Assembly (NCBI GenBank): GCA_018267275.1 | Contig: JAFDYV010000006.1 | Span: forward strand, 1-64,000 | Direction of reading: 5' to 3' | Length of the DNA stretch: 64,000 nt | Origin: Bacteroidota bacterium | Lineage (GTDB): Bacteria; Bacteroidota; Bacteroidia; Cytophagales; Cyclobacteriaceae | Part shown: positions 1 to 9,131 of the stretch, in pieces | Layout of the letters: each line of letters opens with the position of its first letter | Position numbering within the stretch: position 1 is the stretch's first letter | Program-made: the position numbers and the translations under genes | Notes under the pieces: generated by a model | What the model saw: only the letters and a program-made list of their open reading frames with translations | What the model was told of the DNA's origin: nothing | Database searches by the model: none

Positions 1-170
1 GCCGCCACCTTTTCCTTTGTGCTCCGTTCTGCACTTCTACCCAACCTTTTCAAGGAACGTTATGACAGAGCCTAAGCTTCCATCATTAGCCCTCCCTATA
101 TTCCAGGGAGGCTGGCCACCACTAAGCGACCTCGTTTTACTACCTTCTCTATCCCCTTTCATCAAAAGGG
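1..170 (-). ncRNA. Candidate structured RNA, 5' part only (runs off the left edge)
   Basis: A consensus Bacteroidota promoter at 175-205 should start a minus-strand transcript near 170. The transcript begins with a hairpin (170-165 pairs with 159-154, CCCTTT with AAAGGG) and holds a second strong one (plus-strand 88-97 with 105-113, ten against nine bases with one bulge). An ATG at 162-160 opens a frame of only 41 codons that ends at 37, and I see no good ribosome-binding site or continuing frame, so a structural RNA or a long leader is more likely than a protein gene. I do not recognise the family: the landmarks of tmRNA, RNase P RNA and rRNA are not visible in this part. The rest lies outside the window. 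Alternatives are the 5' region of a group II intron or a riboswitch leader. Confidence 0.4.
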
Positions 171-174
171 AGCG

Positions 175-205
175 CAAAGGTAAGGCAACTGGGGTTTTTT
201 CCAAA
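175..205 (-). promoter_or_regulatory. Consensus Bacteroidota promoter for the left-edge transcript
   Basis: On the minus strand TTTG (205-202) is followed after exactly 19 bases by TACCTTTG (182-175), which matches the Bacteroidota -33/-7 consensus fully. The start region reads GCGCTCCCTTTT, the same as at the tRNA-Leu promoter at 5100. Confidence 0.65.
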
Positions 206-310
206 CAAGGGACAAAAAGATTTTTCCAGAATTTGATGGTATTACTGATAATCAGTGTGTTAAAAGCTTAAAAAAATCTCAAAACTTCTTTGATCGTTGG
301 CATCGGCCAG

Positions 311-434
311 GGATTGCAGCGAAAATCCTTTTGCCCGCTACATAGCCAGTTTCAAAGAATAAGGTTTGCTTACACCAACGCAGGATCAATAAAAATACAT
401 GCTGGGCAAAAGATTGTAGCGGAAAGCCCGGTGC
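311..434. repeat. Dispersed intergenic repeat, copy 1
   Basis: Arm 1 (311-338) contains AATCCTTTTGCCC and arm 2 (403-434) contains GGGCAAAAGATT followed by GTAGCGGAAAGCCCG. The arms are nearly inverted complements of one another. A second copy with the same two arms and order is at 8919-8999. Apart from this repeat the stretch 206-596 shows no convincing gene; it separates the purA stop from the left-edge RNA promoter. Confidence 0.5.
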
Positions 435-596
435 GAGCGTTGGTTTCATGCGCTGCACGCAGGCCGCAAAAAAGCTTTTTATTAAAATCAACACTTAGAT
501 TCTAGCAAAAGCACCAAAAAGGAAGCGAAGTTTTTCTGCCTGTGTTCGTCAAAAACCGGCCCGCGACAGGCACAACATTTAAAGCGCAGAAATGGG

Positions 597-1912
<1,316 letters not shown>

Positions 1913-1936
1913 TACCTATTGGCTAAATTCTTGAGC

Positions 1937-2269
1937 TTACTTTTTTGAAACTTCGTCTTCTGACTTGATGATTTGAAAGATGGCGTTGAGTTTGGTGATC
2001 ACCAAAAGCTTTTTCACGCTTTCAGAAGGATTCATCAAGTACACCTCGCCACCTTTGTTTCTGAATTTGGTGAGGATTGTGATCAAAACGCCAATACCAC
2101 TACTGTTGATGTACCTTAATTCGGCAATATCAATGATACAAGTAAGCACTTGATGCCCGATCACATCATTTACAGCCCCGAGCAGCTTTGTGCCGCTATC
2201 TTCACCAATCAAATCGCCCGCAATGCGCAGCGTGAGGGTTTTGTTTCTTATTTCTTGTGCAAATGTCAT
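1937..2269 (-). CDS. STAS-domain protein, anti-sigma factor antagonist type
   Basis: A 110-residue single STAS domain. The segment [18 protein letters not shown] (about residues 46-63) is the SpoIIAA/RsbV signature, where one of the two serines is the usual phosphorylation site. Such proteins bind anti-sigma kinases and so control an alternative sigma factor or another partner-switch output; no partner kinase or phosphatase is encoded nearby. Its start overlaps the stop of the Fur-like gene (ATGA at 2269-2266), so the two are probably translationally coupled. The role here is unknown; the family call is firm. Confidence 0.9.
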   Translation of the reverse strand: MTFAQEIRNKTLTLRIAGDLIGEDSGTKLLGAVNDVIGHQVLTCIIDIAELRYINSSGIGVLITILTKFRNKGGEVYLMNPSESVKKLLVITKLNAIFQIIKSEDEVSKK

Positions 2270-2730
2270 TTCTTCTTGTTTTCGCAGTTGGGTTTATTAC
2301 AGGCCGCGTACAAAATTAGCGAATGGTGCATCACTTTAAAATGTAAAAGTTCGCCCACCGTATTTTGGATATTTTGAATCCGTGGGTCACAAAACTCAGT
2401 TACCTTGTGACAATCAGTGCAAATGAGGTGATCGTGCTGGCGGTAGCCATATGATTTTTCATATTGTGCCAAATTCTTACCGAACTGGTGCTTGCTTACC
2501 AAGTCACACTCCACCAACAGGTCGAGCGTGTTATACACTGTTGCCCGGCTTACGCGGTAATTCTTGTTTTTCATTTTGATGTAAAGCGACTCAACATCAA
2601 AATGGCCATCGGACGAATAGATTTCTTCAAGTATTGCGTAGCGTTCAGGTGTTTTGCGCAGTTCCTTATTTTCTAGGTAAGCGACAAAAATCTGTTTTAC
2701 TTCTTCGTAAATCTTGGGGTTGAGCGCCAT
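2266..2730 (-). CDS. Fur-family metal-dependent transcriptional regulator
   Basis: A 154-residue winged-helix repressor. The DNA-recognition part reads [14 protein letters not shown], the hallmark of Fur-family proteins. The C-terminal half has [12 protein letters not shown], with one CxxC pair, and a second pair in CNKPNC near the end; together these should hold a structural zinc. I cannot say whether it senses iron, peroxide (PerR) or zinc. The start is set at the ATG at 2730, because a longer frame would begin inside the -7 box at 2740-2747. The gene lies between RelA/SpoT and STAS/PurA; I recall the RelA/SpoT-Fur-PurA order as recurrent in Bacteroidota. Confidence 0.92.
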   Translation of the reverse strand: MALNPKIYEEVKQIFVAYLENKELRKTPERYAILEEIYSSDGHFDVESLYIKMKNKNYRVSRATVYNTLDLLVECDLVSKHQFGKNLAQYEKSYGYRQHDHLICTDCHKVTEFCDPRIQNIQNTVGELLHFKVMHHSLILYAACNKPNCENKKK

Positions 2731-2739
2731 AAGAGTGCG

Positions 2740-2747
2740 CAAATATA
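2740..2747 (-). promoter_or_regulatory. -7 box upstream of the Fur-like gene
   Basis: TATATTTG on the minus strand fits TAnnTTTG and stands nine bases upstream of the chosen ATG, so the transcript would have a very short leader. No clear -33 TTTG stands at the expected distance. Confidence 0.35.
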
Positions 2748-2822
2748 ATGATGTTTTGACGTGCGGTGCGTACGCGTTGAGGCGGAGATGTTTAGGCGCG
2801 TTGAGAGAGGAAATGCCAAATC

Positions 2823-5039
2823 CTAAGCTTTTGAATCGAACCGGCTTACCTTCACCACACCCTCCACTTTCGCTAGCTTCTCAATCAATACTTCTAAGTG
2901 GCGGGTATCATTTACATACAGCATGATCTCTCCGCTAAAAATCCCTTGGTCTGTTTTAAACGAAATAGAGCTCATGTTCACCTTCAGTTCCTCTGAAATT
3001 ACTTTCGACACATCGTTGATCAACCCCACACGGTCGGTACCTACTACCCGCAAGCCGGTGAGGAATGACACTTCGTATTGCGATGTCCATTTTGCTTTGA
3101 TGACCCTGTTACCGTGATTGGCCAGCAGTTCAGTAGCATTGGGGCAATTGGCCCGGTGGATTTTGATTCCCTCATTGACAGTTACAAAGCCAAACACATC
3201 ATCGCCCGGAATGGGTGTGCAACATTTGGCGAGTTTGTACTCCACCACATCCATATCTTCGCCTATCAGCAAAATATCTTCATAACGGCCGGTGGCTTTA
3301 CTGATCTCCTTTTCAATGGTGCGCACATCCATCACATCGGCATGATCTTGATTCTTAAGAGGTGAGGCTGGCTTGTATTCTTTAAAGCGTTTTAAATCAT
3401 TGACGGTGATGGCACCAATGCCCACACGGTAGTTTAAATCCAACTGGCTGCTGACTTTAAAGTAATCGCGCATTTGCTCAAATACGGTTGAGTTGGCATC
3501 AATCTTCAATTGGTTCATCTTACGAAGCAGCACTTCTTTTCCTTCTTCAGCAATTTTGCGCTTGCCTTCCTTCAGCAACTCTTTAATTTTAGATTTTGCC
3601 TTTGGGCTGATCACGAACCGAAGCCAGTCTTCGTTTGGTTTTTGCTTTGCGGACGTGAGTATTTCGATTTGATCTCCGTTTTTTAGCACATGGTTGATGG
3701 GCACCAGCTTTTGGTTCACTTTGGCGCCTATGCATTTTGCACCTATGTCGGTGTGGATGTCAAATGCGAAGTCAAGCGCGGTGGCACCTGTGGGCAGCGT
3801 TTTCAGCTCACCCTTGGGCGTAAACACAAAAACTTCTTCGCTGAATAGGTTTCCGCGGAAGTCATCAACAAACTCGAGCGCTGTAAGATCTTGTTTCTCC
3901 AATGTTTCGCGCACACGCACCAACCACTTTTCCAAGTTGGACTCATATTTGGCTGCATTGTCTTTGTACTTCCAATGGGCGGCATAGCCCTTTTCGGCAA
4001 TTTCGTCCATTCTAGTTGTACGAATTTGCACCTCTACCCACTGGCCGTTTTTGGCCATCACGGTGGTATGGAGCGACTCATAGCCATTGGCTTTGGGAGT
4101 ACTGATCCAATCGCGCAAGCGATCTGGATTGGGTGTGTAGTAGTCCGTTACCACTGAGTATACCTGCCAGCAATAAGATTTTTCATGTTCTACGGCTGTA
4201 TCGATAATGATGCGGATAGCAAACAAATCATACACCTCTTCGAAAGGGATGTTTTGCTTGCGCATCTTATTATAAATAGAGAAAATCGATTTCGGTCGAC
4301 CCTTTATTTCGTAGGTTACATTAAGTTTATCGAGTTCTTCTTTGATGGGCTGCACAAACTGTTTGATGAATTTGTTGCGCGATGCCTTGGTCTCATCGAT
4401 CTTCCCCGCAATTTCATCATAGATCGGCCTGTCGGTAAACCGAAGGTACAAGTCTTCAAGTTCTGTTTTGATGGCATTTAAGCCCAGTCGGTGCGCGAGG
4501 GGCGCATAGAGGTAGATCGTTTCTGAGGCCACGCGCAATTGTTTGTTGCGCGGCATGCTATCTAGCGTACGCATGTTGTGCAACCGATCGGCCAACTTAA
4601 TCAATATCACCCGCACATCTTCTGAGAGCGTGAAGAGCATTTTGCGGAAGTTCTCAGCTTGGGCAGATGTGCCGTACTCAAATACCCCTTTTATTTTGGT
4701 GAGTCCATCAACAATTTTGGCAATCTTCTTTCCAAAAATATTTTGGATGTCGGTAAGTTGTATGTCAGTGTCTTCAACCACATCGTGCAGCAGAGCAGAT
4801 ACGATCGAGGTGGTGCCCAGCCCAATTTCTTCCACGCATATTTCGGCCACGGTGAGCGGGTGAAAAATATACGGCTCGCCAGATTTTCTGCGCATGTTTT
4901 TGTGCGCTTCCATGGCAATGGTAAACGCGCGCTTGATCAACTTGGCATCGCCATCTTTTAAAATGGGCTTTGCCAACCGCAGCAGCCTTCGGTAGCGGGC
5001 AATGATTTCCTTTTTTTCTTCTACTTCGTCAATTACCAT
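2823..5039 (-). CDS. Bifunctional (p)ppGpp synthetase/hydrolase, RelA/SpoT family
   Basis: Makes and degrades the alarmone (p)ppGpp, controlling growth under starvation. In order: HD hydrolase domain (H60, HD at 85-86 in [10 protein letters not shown]), synthetase domain ([13 protein letters not shown] and [11 protein letters not shown]), TGS domain (from [14 protein letters not shown]), helical and zinc-finger-like region ([14 protein letters not shown]), and a C-terminal ACT domain ([13 protein letters not shown]). The 738 residues are full length for a long RSH. An intact HD pair and an intact synthetase motif suggest that both activities are kept. It is the first gene of the minus-strand run leading to purA and faces away from the tRNA-Leu/tig unit. 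Confidence 0.95.
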   Translation of the reverse strand: MVIDEVEEKKEIIARYRRLLRLAKPILKDGDAKLIKRAFTIAMEAHKNMRRKSGEPYIFHPLTVAEICVEEIGLGTTSIVSALLHDVVEDTDIQLTDIQNIFGKKIAKIVDGLTKIKGVFEYGTSAQAENFRKMLFTLSEDVRVILIKLADRLHNMRTLDSMPRNKQLRVASETIYLYAPLAHRLGLNAIKTELEDLYLRFTDRPIYDEIAGKIDETKASRNKFIKQFVQPIKEELDKLNVTYEIKGRPKSIFSIYNKMRKQNIPFEEVYDLFAIRIIIDTAVEHEKSYCWQVYSVVTDYYTPNPDRLRDWISTPKANGYESLHTTVMAKNGQWVEVQIRTTRMDEIAEKGYAAHWKYKDNAAKYESNLEKWLVRVRETLEKQDLTALEFVDDFRGNLFSEEVFVFTPKGELKTLPTGATALDFAFDIHTDIGAKCIGAKVNQKLVPINHVLKNGDQIEILTSAKQKPNEDWLRFVISPKAKSKIKELLKEGKRKIAEEGKEVLLRKMNQLKIDANSTVFEQMRDYFKVSSQLDLNYRVGIGAITVNDLKRFKEYKPASPLKNQDHADVMDVRTIEKEISKATGRYEDILLIGEDMDVVEYKLAKCCTPIPGDDVFGFVTVNEGIKIHRANCPNATELLANHGNRVIKAKWTSQYEVSFLTGLRVVGTDRVGLINDVSKVISEELKVNMSSISFKTDQGIFSGEIMLYVNDTRHLEVLIEKLAKVEGVVKVSRFDSKA

Positions 5040-5099
5040 CGGGCAGGCCCAAAAATCAATGAAACTTGATTTTGGACTTTAATAATAATGAATAATCTA

Positions 5100-5107
5100 T
5101 AAATTTG
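5100..5107 (+). promoter_or_regulatory. -7 box of the tRNA-Leu (and perhaps tig) transcript
   Basis: TAAATTTG fits TAnnTTTG. It is followed by GCGCTCCCTTTT, identical to the start region of the left-edge RNA, and then by a CCTTTT/AAAAGG hairpin (5113-5129). The -33 box is weak. A second small stem, GAGCG/CGCTC, lies at 5171-5185 before the tRNA. Confidence 0.45.
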
Positions 5108-5210
5108 CGCTCCCTTTTAGGAAAAAGGTTGTTTTTGAAAGAAAAGGGGCATCTTAGGTGGTTTCGTGACGAGCGATGGCCGCTCAAAGATGAGAACTTG
5201 GTTAAAACTA

Positions 5211-5292
5211 GCGCATGTGGCGTAATTGGTAGCCGTGCCAGACTTAGGATCTGGTGCCGCAAGGCGTGGGGGTTCGAGTCCCTCCATGCGCA
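5211..5292 (+). tRNA. tRNA-Leu (anticodon UAG)
   Basis: The acceptor stem GCGCATG (5211-5217) pairs with CATGCGC (5285-5291), with discriminator A at 5292. The anticodon stem CCAGA/TCTGG (5238-5242, 5250-5254) encloses the loop CTTAGGA with anticodon TAG at 5245-5247. The long variable arm (TGCCGCAAGGCGT region) and the TTCGAGTCC T-arm fit a class II leucine tRNA. CCA is not encoded. The tig gene follows on the same strand. Confidence 0.95.
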
Positions 5293-5300
5293 CTATTTTG

Positions 5301-5370
5301 ATTACAGATTGTTGATTCAAGATTTCAAATTGAACACAATCTGTAATTTTTTATTTGTAATCTGTAATCC
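5301..5370. repeat. AT-rich inverted repeat, ATTACAGATT/AATCTGTAAT family
   Basis: ATTACAGATT at 5301-5310 is mirrored by AATCTGTAAT at 5338-5347, and the word returns in TTTGTAATCTGTAATCC at 5354-5370. A related segment with the same words lies at 55315-55390. It fills the gap between tRNA-Leu and tig. Confidence 0.45.
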
Positions 5371-5384
5371 ATAATTATAATTCC

Positions 5385-6734
5385 GTGAACATCACACTTA
5401 ACAAACAAAGCAACACTGAAGGTATTTTGAACATCAAGCTAACGGAAAACGACTACTTGCCGAAGGTGGATGAAAAAATGAAAGAATACTCCCGCAAAGC
5501 CAGCATCAAAGGCTTTAGGCCGGGCAAGGTGCCCACGGGCGTAATCAAAAAAATGTTTGGAAAATCGATATTGGTGGAAGAGGTGAACCATTTGATTTCG
5601 CATTCAATCTCTGACTACATTAAAGAGAATAAATTGAAAGTGTTGGGTGACCCACTCCCGAACGAAGACAAAGCGCGAACCATTGATTGGGACAACCAAA
5701 AAGACTTTGAGTTTGAATTTCAGCTCGGGATGGTGGAAGATTTTAAGGTTGACTTGTCCTCGAAAGTAAAAGTTACTTCACACCCGATTGAAGTCGATCA
5801 AAAAGTAATTGACGAAACCCTGAACGACATCAAAAGGCGCTATGGAAAAGTAAGCTACCCGGAAGTAAGTGAAGCCGGAGACAACTTGTTTGGCGAAATT
5901 TCGGTGAAAGGAAGCGATGAAAAGAAAGGCTCTTATATAGCTATTGAGAAAGTTGAGAAAAAAGAACAAAAGAAGTTTATAGGGCTAAAGAAAGAAGACA
6001 CGGTAGAGTTTGACGTAGAGAAAACCTTTGCAGATGAAACTGAGCTTGCACGCGCGTTGAATATGACCGAAGAGGAGGCCAAGAACGCAAAAGGCATCTA
6101 TGTTTTTCACGTTACTTCTGTAAGCCGAGTAGAACCAGCCGCCATTAACCAAGAGTTGTTTGATAAAGTCTTTGGAACTGATGTGGTAAAAACCGAAGAA
6201 GAGTTTTTGAGCAAAGTGAAGGAGACCATCACCAGCAACTACCAAAGAGAGACGGAGCACTTGTTGGATCACTACATACAACACTACTTTGTAGACAACA
6301 CTAAAATCACAATGCCCGACAACTTTTTAAAAACCTGGCTGAAGAACACCAGTGGCGGACAGGTGACAGATGAAGTGTTGGAGAAGGAATTCACTCAGTA
6401 CAAAGAATCGTTGAAGTGGGATTTGATCAAGAACCAGATTACAGAAGAAAAGAGCATTACGGTAGAGGGGGATGAGGTGCGCGAACGAGCTAAAAAAATG
6501 ATCATTGATCAGTTTGGTGGCGAAGCCATTGCCGCACAGCTAGGCAGCAAGTTAGATGATATCGCGAACAATTATTTGGCTGGGCAAGACGGCAAAGGCG
6601 AGACGTTTATGAAGATTTATAATCAACTGCGCCACGATAAAATAATGAAGGTGGTGAAAGAAGCCATTACGATCAACGAAAAGAAGGTGAGCTTGGACGA
6701 ATTCAAGAAAATTGCAGCATCGCACCAGCACTAA
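5385..6734 (+). CDS. tig: Trigger factor, ribosome-associated chaperone
   Basis: Binds the ribosome exit tunnel and shields nascent chains. The N-terminal ribosome-binding signature GFRPGKVP is at residues 43-50; the remaining part fits the PPIase-like and C-terminal substrate-cradle domains, though the PPIase region is divergent, as in other Bacteroidota. The length of 449 residues is normal. The start codon is GTG at 5385; no in-frame ATG stands upstream, and the protein begins with the expected MNITLNKQ-like strand. It lies upstream of clpP on the same strand, an arrangement seen in many bacteria (tig-clpP-clpX), and a strong terminator follows. Confidence 0.93.
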   Translation: MNITLNKQSNTEGILNIKLTENDYLPKVDEKMKEYSRKASIKGFRPGKVPTGVIKKMFGKSILVEEVNHLISHSISDYIKENKLKVLGDPLPNEDKARTIDWDNQKDFEFEFQLGMVEDFKVDLSSKVKVTSHPIEVDQKVIDETLNDIKRRYGKVSYPEVSEAGDNLFGEISVKGSDEKKGSYIAIEKVEKKEQKKFIGLKKEDTVEFDVEKTFADETELARALNMTEEEAKNAKGIYVFHVTSVSRVEPAAINQELFDKVFGTDVVKTEEEFLSKVKETITSNYQRETEHLLDHYIQHYFVDNTKITMPDNFLKTWLKNTSGGQVTDEVLEKEFTQYKESLKWDLIKNQITEEKSITVEGDEVRERAKKMIIDQFGGEAIAAQLGSKLDDIANNYLAGQDGKGETFMKIYNQLRHDKIMKVVKEAITINEKKVSLDEFKKIAASHQH

Positions 6735-6770
6735 TCTTGAACCTTTTACCAGCCAAAGGAGTTTTAAAAG

Positions 6771-6800
6771 AAGTCCCTGCCAAAGCGGGGACTTTTTAGT
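6771..6800 (+). terminator. Rho-independent terminator after tig
   Basis: AAGTCCCTGC (6771-6780), loop CAAA, GCGGGGACTT and a T-run. The stem has one mismatch. It separates tig from clpP. Confidence 0.8.
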
Positions 6801-6955
6801 TTTTCAATAATTGGTTAAAATTGGCAGTTGATCAAACTATTTTTCAGGGTAATTCGACTAATTGAGCAATCGATGCAGTAGAATGGATTCCAATGGCGAG
6901 TGGCCAGCGGCCGGCATCGAGCACTCAGTATCTAACTTGTAAAACATTTAACTAT

Positions 6956-7654
6956 ATGACAAACGGAAACGAATTTCGAAAGTATGCAGTGCACCACATG
7001 GGCATGAGTGGCAACGCGCTCGACAGCTACATCAAATTTGTAAACAACCAACATCCCTACACTGTAACGGGCATGACGCCTAACGTTGTGGAAGAGCGCC
7101 AGATGCGTGCCACGGTTATTGACGTATTTTCTCGCCTGATGGCCGACCGCATCATTTTCTTTGGAACTGCTGTAGATGATTATGTGGCAAACGTTATCAC
7201 CGCGCAGTTGCTGTTTTTGGAATCTAGCGACCCTAAAAAGGACATTATTATGTATGTCAACAGCCCGGGAGGCTCGGTGCATGCAGGGTTAGGAATTTAT
7301 GACACGATGCAATATGTGAACCCCGATGTGGCCACTATTTGCACTGGCCTGGCGGCTTCGATGGGTGCGGTATTGTTGGGAGCAGGTTCTGCAAAAAAAC
7401 GCTCTGCATTGCCACATGCCCGCATTATGATTCACCAACCCTCTGCCGGCATGCAGGGTACTTCTTCCGATATGGAGATCTCGATGCGCCAAACATTGGA
7501 GTTAAAGAAAGATTTGTACACCATTCTTTCGAAGCATAGTGGGCAACCCTACGAGCGGATTGAAAAAGACAGCGACCGCGACTTTTGGATGCGCGCTGCT
7601 GAAGCGAAAGAGTATGGATTGATTGATGAGGTGTTGGAGAAAAGGAAGAAATAA
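6956..7654 (+). CDS. clpP: ATP-dependent Clp protease proteolytic subunit
   Basis: Serine peptidase that forms the double seven-membered chamber fed by ClpX. The nucleophile lies in GLAASMGAV (Ser135), the histidine in MIHQPSAG (His160), and the acid in DSDRDFW (about 205-209). The oligomerisation and oxyanion segment VNSPGGSV is at 101-108. With the ATG at 6956 the protein has 232 residues; the longest frame would begin 21 codons earlier with sequence that does not resemble ClpP. An extension of about 30 residues before the core (to QHPYTVTGMTPNVVEE) is longer than in E. coli. clpX lies 1.5 kb downstream, separated by an opposite-strand transferase gene. Confidence 0.96.
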   Translation: MTNGNEFRKYAVHHMGMSGNALDSYIKFVNNQHPYTVTGMTPNVVEERQMRATVIDVFSRLMADRIIFFGTAVDDYVANVITAQLLFLESSDPKKDIIMYVNSPGGSVHAGLGIYDTMQYVNPDVATICTGLAASMGAVLLGAGSAKKRSALPHARIMIHQPSAGMQGTSSDMEISMRQTLELKKDLYTILSKHSGQPYERIEKDSDRDFWMRAAEAKEYGLIDEVLEKRKK

Positions 7655-7674
7655 ATAAAAAATTTTTTGATAAG

Positions 7675-7714
7675 ACAATTAGCCAATGCAGTATTGTTTT
7701 GGCTAATTGTTTTA
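7675..7714 (+). terminator. Rho-independent terminator after clpP
   Basis: A perfect 12-bp stem, ACAATTAGCCAA (7675-7686) with TTGGCTAATTGT (7699-7710), is followed by TTTTAT. Confidence 0.75.
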
Positions 7715-7774
7715 TACGTAAAGTCTGGATTGAAAATTTTCCTTCAAAATCTCAGGTGACTTTAATTTTTTGCC

Positions 7775-8008
7775 ATGAGTGTAGCACATGGGTCAAACGA
7801 TTTTCGAAAACCAAAAAAGGTTTTCGAGAATTCTCGAAGTTGCGCCATCAAAAAAATCGATTTTGGCGAAACAACAGTTCACTCAAGAGGTGCATACAGA
7901 AGAAAATTCTCTGGTAGGGATTCTTGGTTTTGGCGCGTCTTGAAAATTGGATTTGTTGGCTTTTTGATAATTCTGATCGGTTCAATCATTAAAGAACTGT
8001 TTTTTTAA
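7775..8008 (+). CDS. Possible small membrane protein
   Basis: A frame of 77 codons starting with ATG. The N-terminal two thirds are basic and without recognised motif; the C-terminus (about residues 54-77) is one hydrophobic helix, VLKIGFVGFLIILIGSIIKE. The coding style is plausible, but the frame stands alone between the clpP terminator and an opposite-strand gene, and I recognise no family. It may be spurious. The whole gap 7711-8017 contains nothing else I can support. Confidence 0.35.
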   Translation: MSVAHGSNDFRKPKKVFENSRSCAIKKIDFGETTVHSRGAYRRKFSGRDSWFWRVLKIGFVGFLIILIGSIIKELFF

Positions 8009-8017
8009 GTTCGATTT

Positions 8018-8698
8018 TCAACCTAAAGTGATTTTTTCATCAAATTGTTTCCACTTCAAAGACTCTGGATCAAAATACTGGGCACGGGTGGGGCCCAGAA
8101 AAAGTTTGTAGTTCATTTTGGGTACGCCTTGCACCACGTAGCCAGGATAATATAGTTGCAGGTTGTTGTACCTCATGTAACCCAGGGTAGCTAGTATCAT
8201 CCACTTTCCCAAACTATAGCGCGCATAATTGGGGTGAAAGAAATGGAGAATTGAGGCTACGGCAATTTCGCCCACATCAAAGTAGCCGCCTGCGATCAAC
8301 TTGTCGCCATCAAAAACTGAAATGCATTTGGTGTTGAAAATGTTGTGGTGCATTTGTTCATCGCCAAACAAACATTCTTGAATGCTCTCTGCCCCTTCAA
8401 AATCGATAAATGCGCGGTATTGGATATGCAACTCAAAGTGTTCTTTCTGAATTTCTGAAAAATCTTGGATGACTGTGCGGAAGGCTTTGCAACGCCTTTC
8501 GATTTTGCGGTGTGACGTGCGCTGGGTAATACTGTTGATGTGGTAGCGAAGCCAATGAACACGGTGTAATTCTTCTTGCCCAATGTGCGAACAGGTGAAC
8601 ACCGTTTGGTGCATGCGGTACCAACCAAGAGCGAGGAGTTCATCTAACTGATGGCCCGTGAGAAACGCTGGAGCGATGCGGTCGAAGTAGGGGGACAA
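8018..8698 (-). CDS. Arginyl/leucyl-tRNA-protein transferase (ATE/Bpt family)
   Basis: Expected to transfer an amino acid from tRNA to the N-terminus of target proteins and so create an N-degron. The C-terminal half has the ATE family features: AGGYFDVGE, HPNYARYSLGKWMIL, and the YYPGYVVQGVPKMNYK stretch that corresponds to the conserved Y-x-P-G-Y...P-K-M-x-Y-K. The N-terminal GWYRMHQTVFTC resembles the start of Bacteroidota homologues, which supports the TTG start at 8698 rather than an internal ATG. At 226 residues it is a short bacterial form. It sits on the opposite strand between clpP and clpX, so its products may be degraded by ClpXP or ClpAP-like machinery; that link is inference. The amino acid moved (Arg or Leu) cannot be read from the sequence. 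Confidence 0.8.
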   Translation of the reverse strand: MSPYFDRIAPAFLTGHQLDELLALGWYRMHQTVFTCSHIGQEELHRVHWLRYHINSITQRTSHRKIERRCKAFRTVIQDFSEIQKEHFELHIQYRAFIDFEGAESIQECLFGDEQMHHNIFNTKCISVFDGDKLIAGGYFDVGEIAVASILHFFHPNYARYSLGKWMILATLGYMRYNNLQLYYPGYVVQGVPKMNYKLFLGPTRAQYFDPESLKWKQFDEKITLG

Positions 8699-8707
8699 GG
8701 GAAAGAG

Positions 8708-8870
8708 TCAGTCTAGTTCTTTTAATGATAACTTTTCTCGTAGCCAAAGCTCTGTACTTTTGATAGGGCGAATGCTATCAAAGTAGCACCAAATCGTGGG
8801 CATTCCTCCAGTGAAGAGTGCTAATATTCTCGAACCATTTCTTTGCATCAGCAAGTTGCTCTATGTCGAA
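8708..8870 (-). pseudogene. Possible gene remnant upstream of the ATE gene
   Basis: Two overlapping minus-strand frames both look protein-like. One, from 8870 towards 8770, reads like DIEQLADAKKWFENISTLHW before a stop; the other, from an ATG at 8848 to a stop at 8708, ends with DSIRPIKSTELWLREKLSL. Joined by a one-base shift they would give one continuous peptide, so this may be the 3' end of a decayed gene. I recognise no family. The remaining gap up to clpX holds the second copy of the dispersed repeat. Confidence 0.25.
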
Positions 8871-8918
8871 ATATAAAAATTTTTAACACAGTTTTTTATG
8901 CTGTGGTGCTTCGGCAAG

Positions 8919-8999
8919 CGATAGCAACGGAAATCCTTTTGCCCGTTTGGATTGCGAGCGGGAGAGGCAAAAGATTGCAGTGAATAGCCCGACCCGAGC
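8919..8999. repeat. Dispersed intergenic repeat, copy 2
   Basis: Arm 1 (8919-8945) has GGAAATCCTTTTGCCCG and arm 2 (8966-8999) has GGCAAAAGATTGCAG followed by TGAATAGCCCGACCCGAGC. It matches copy 1 at 311-434 in both arms, but the spacer is much shorter (about 20 against 64 bases). Confidence 0.5.
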
Positions 9000-9131
9000 A
9001 CGCGATGCAAGGCGCTGGGGCAAGCGAGGGATGCCGCCAAATGTGCTTGCAAAACATCCATCAATAATTGTTACCTTTGTTACTTGTGCCTATGGCAGGC
9101 ACGCTGGTTTCACCAAATCTTAGTACGAACT

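Noticed and set aside
17-271. 84-codon plus-strand frame at the left edge
   Set aside because: It is antisense to the structured, promoter-bearing minus-strand region, begins without a ribosome-binding site and has no protein-like pattern.
290-505. Short frames on both strands in the 290-505 gap
   Set aside because: They coincide with the dispersed repeat and reflect its composition.
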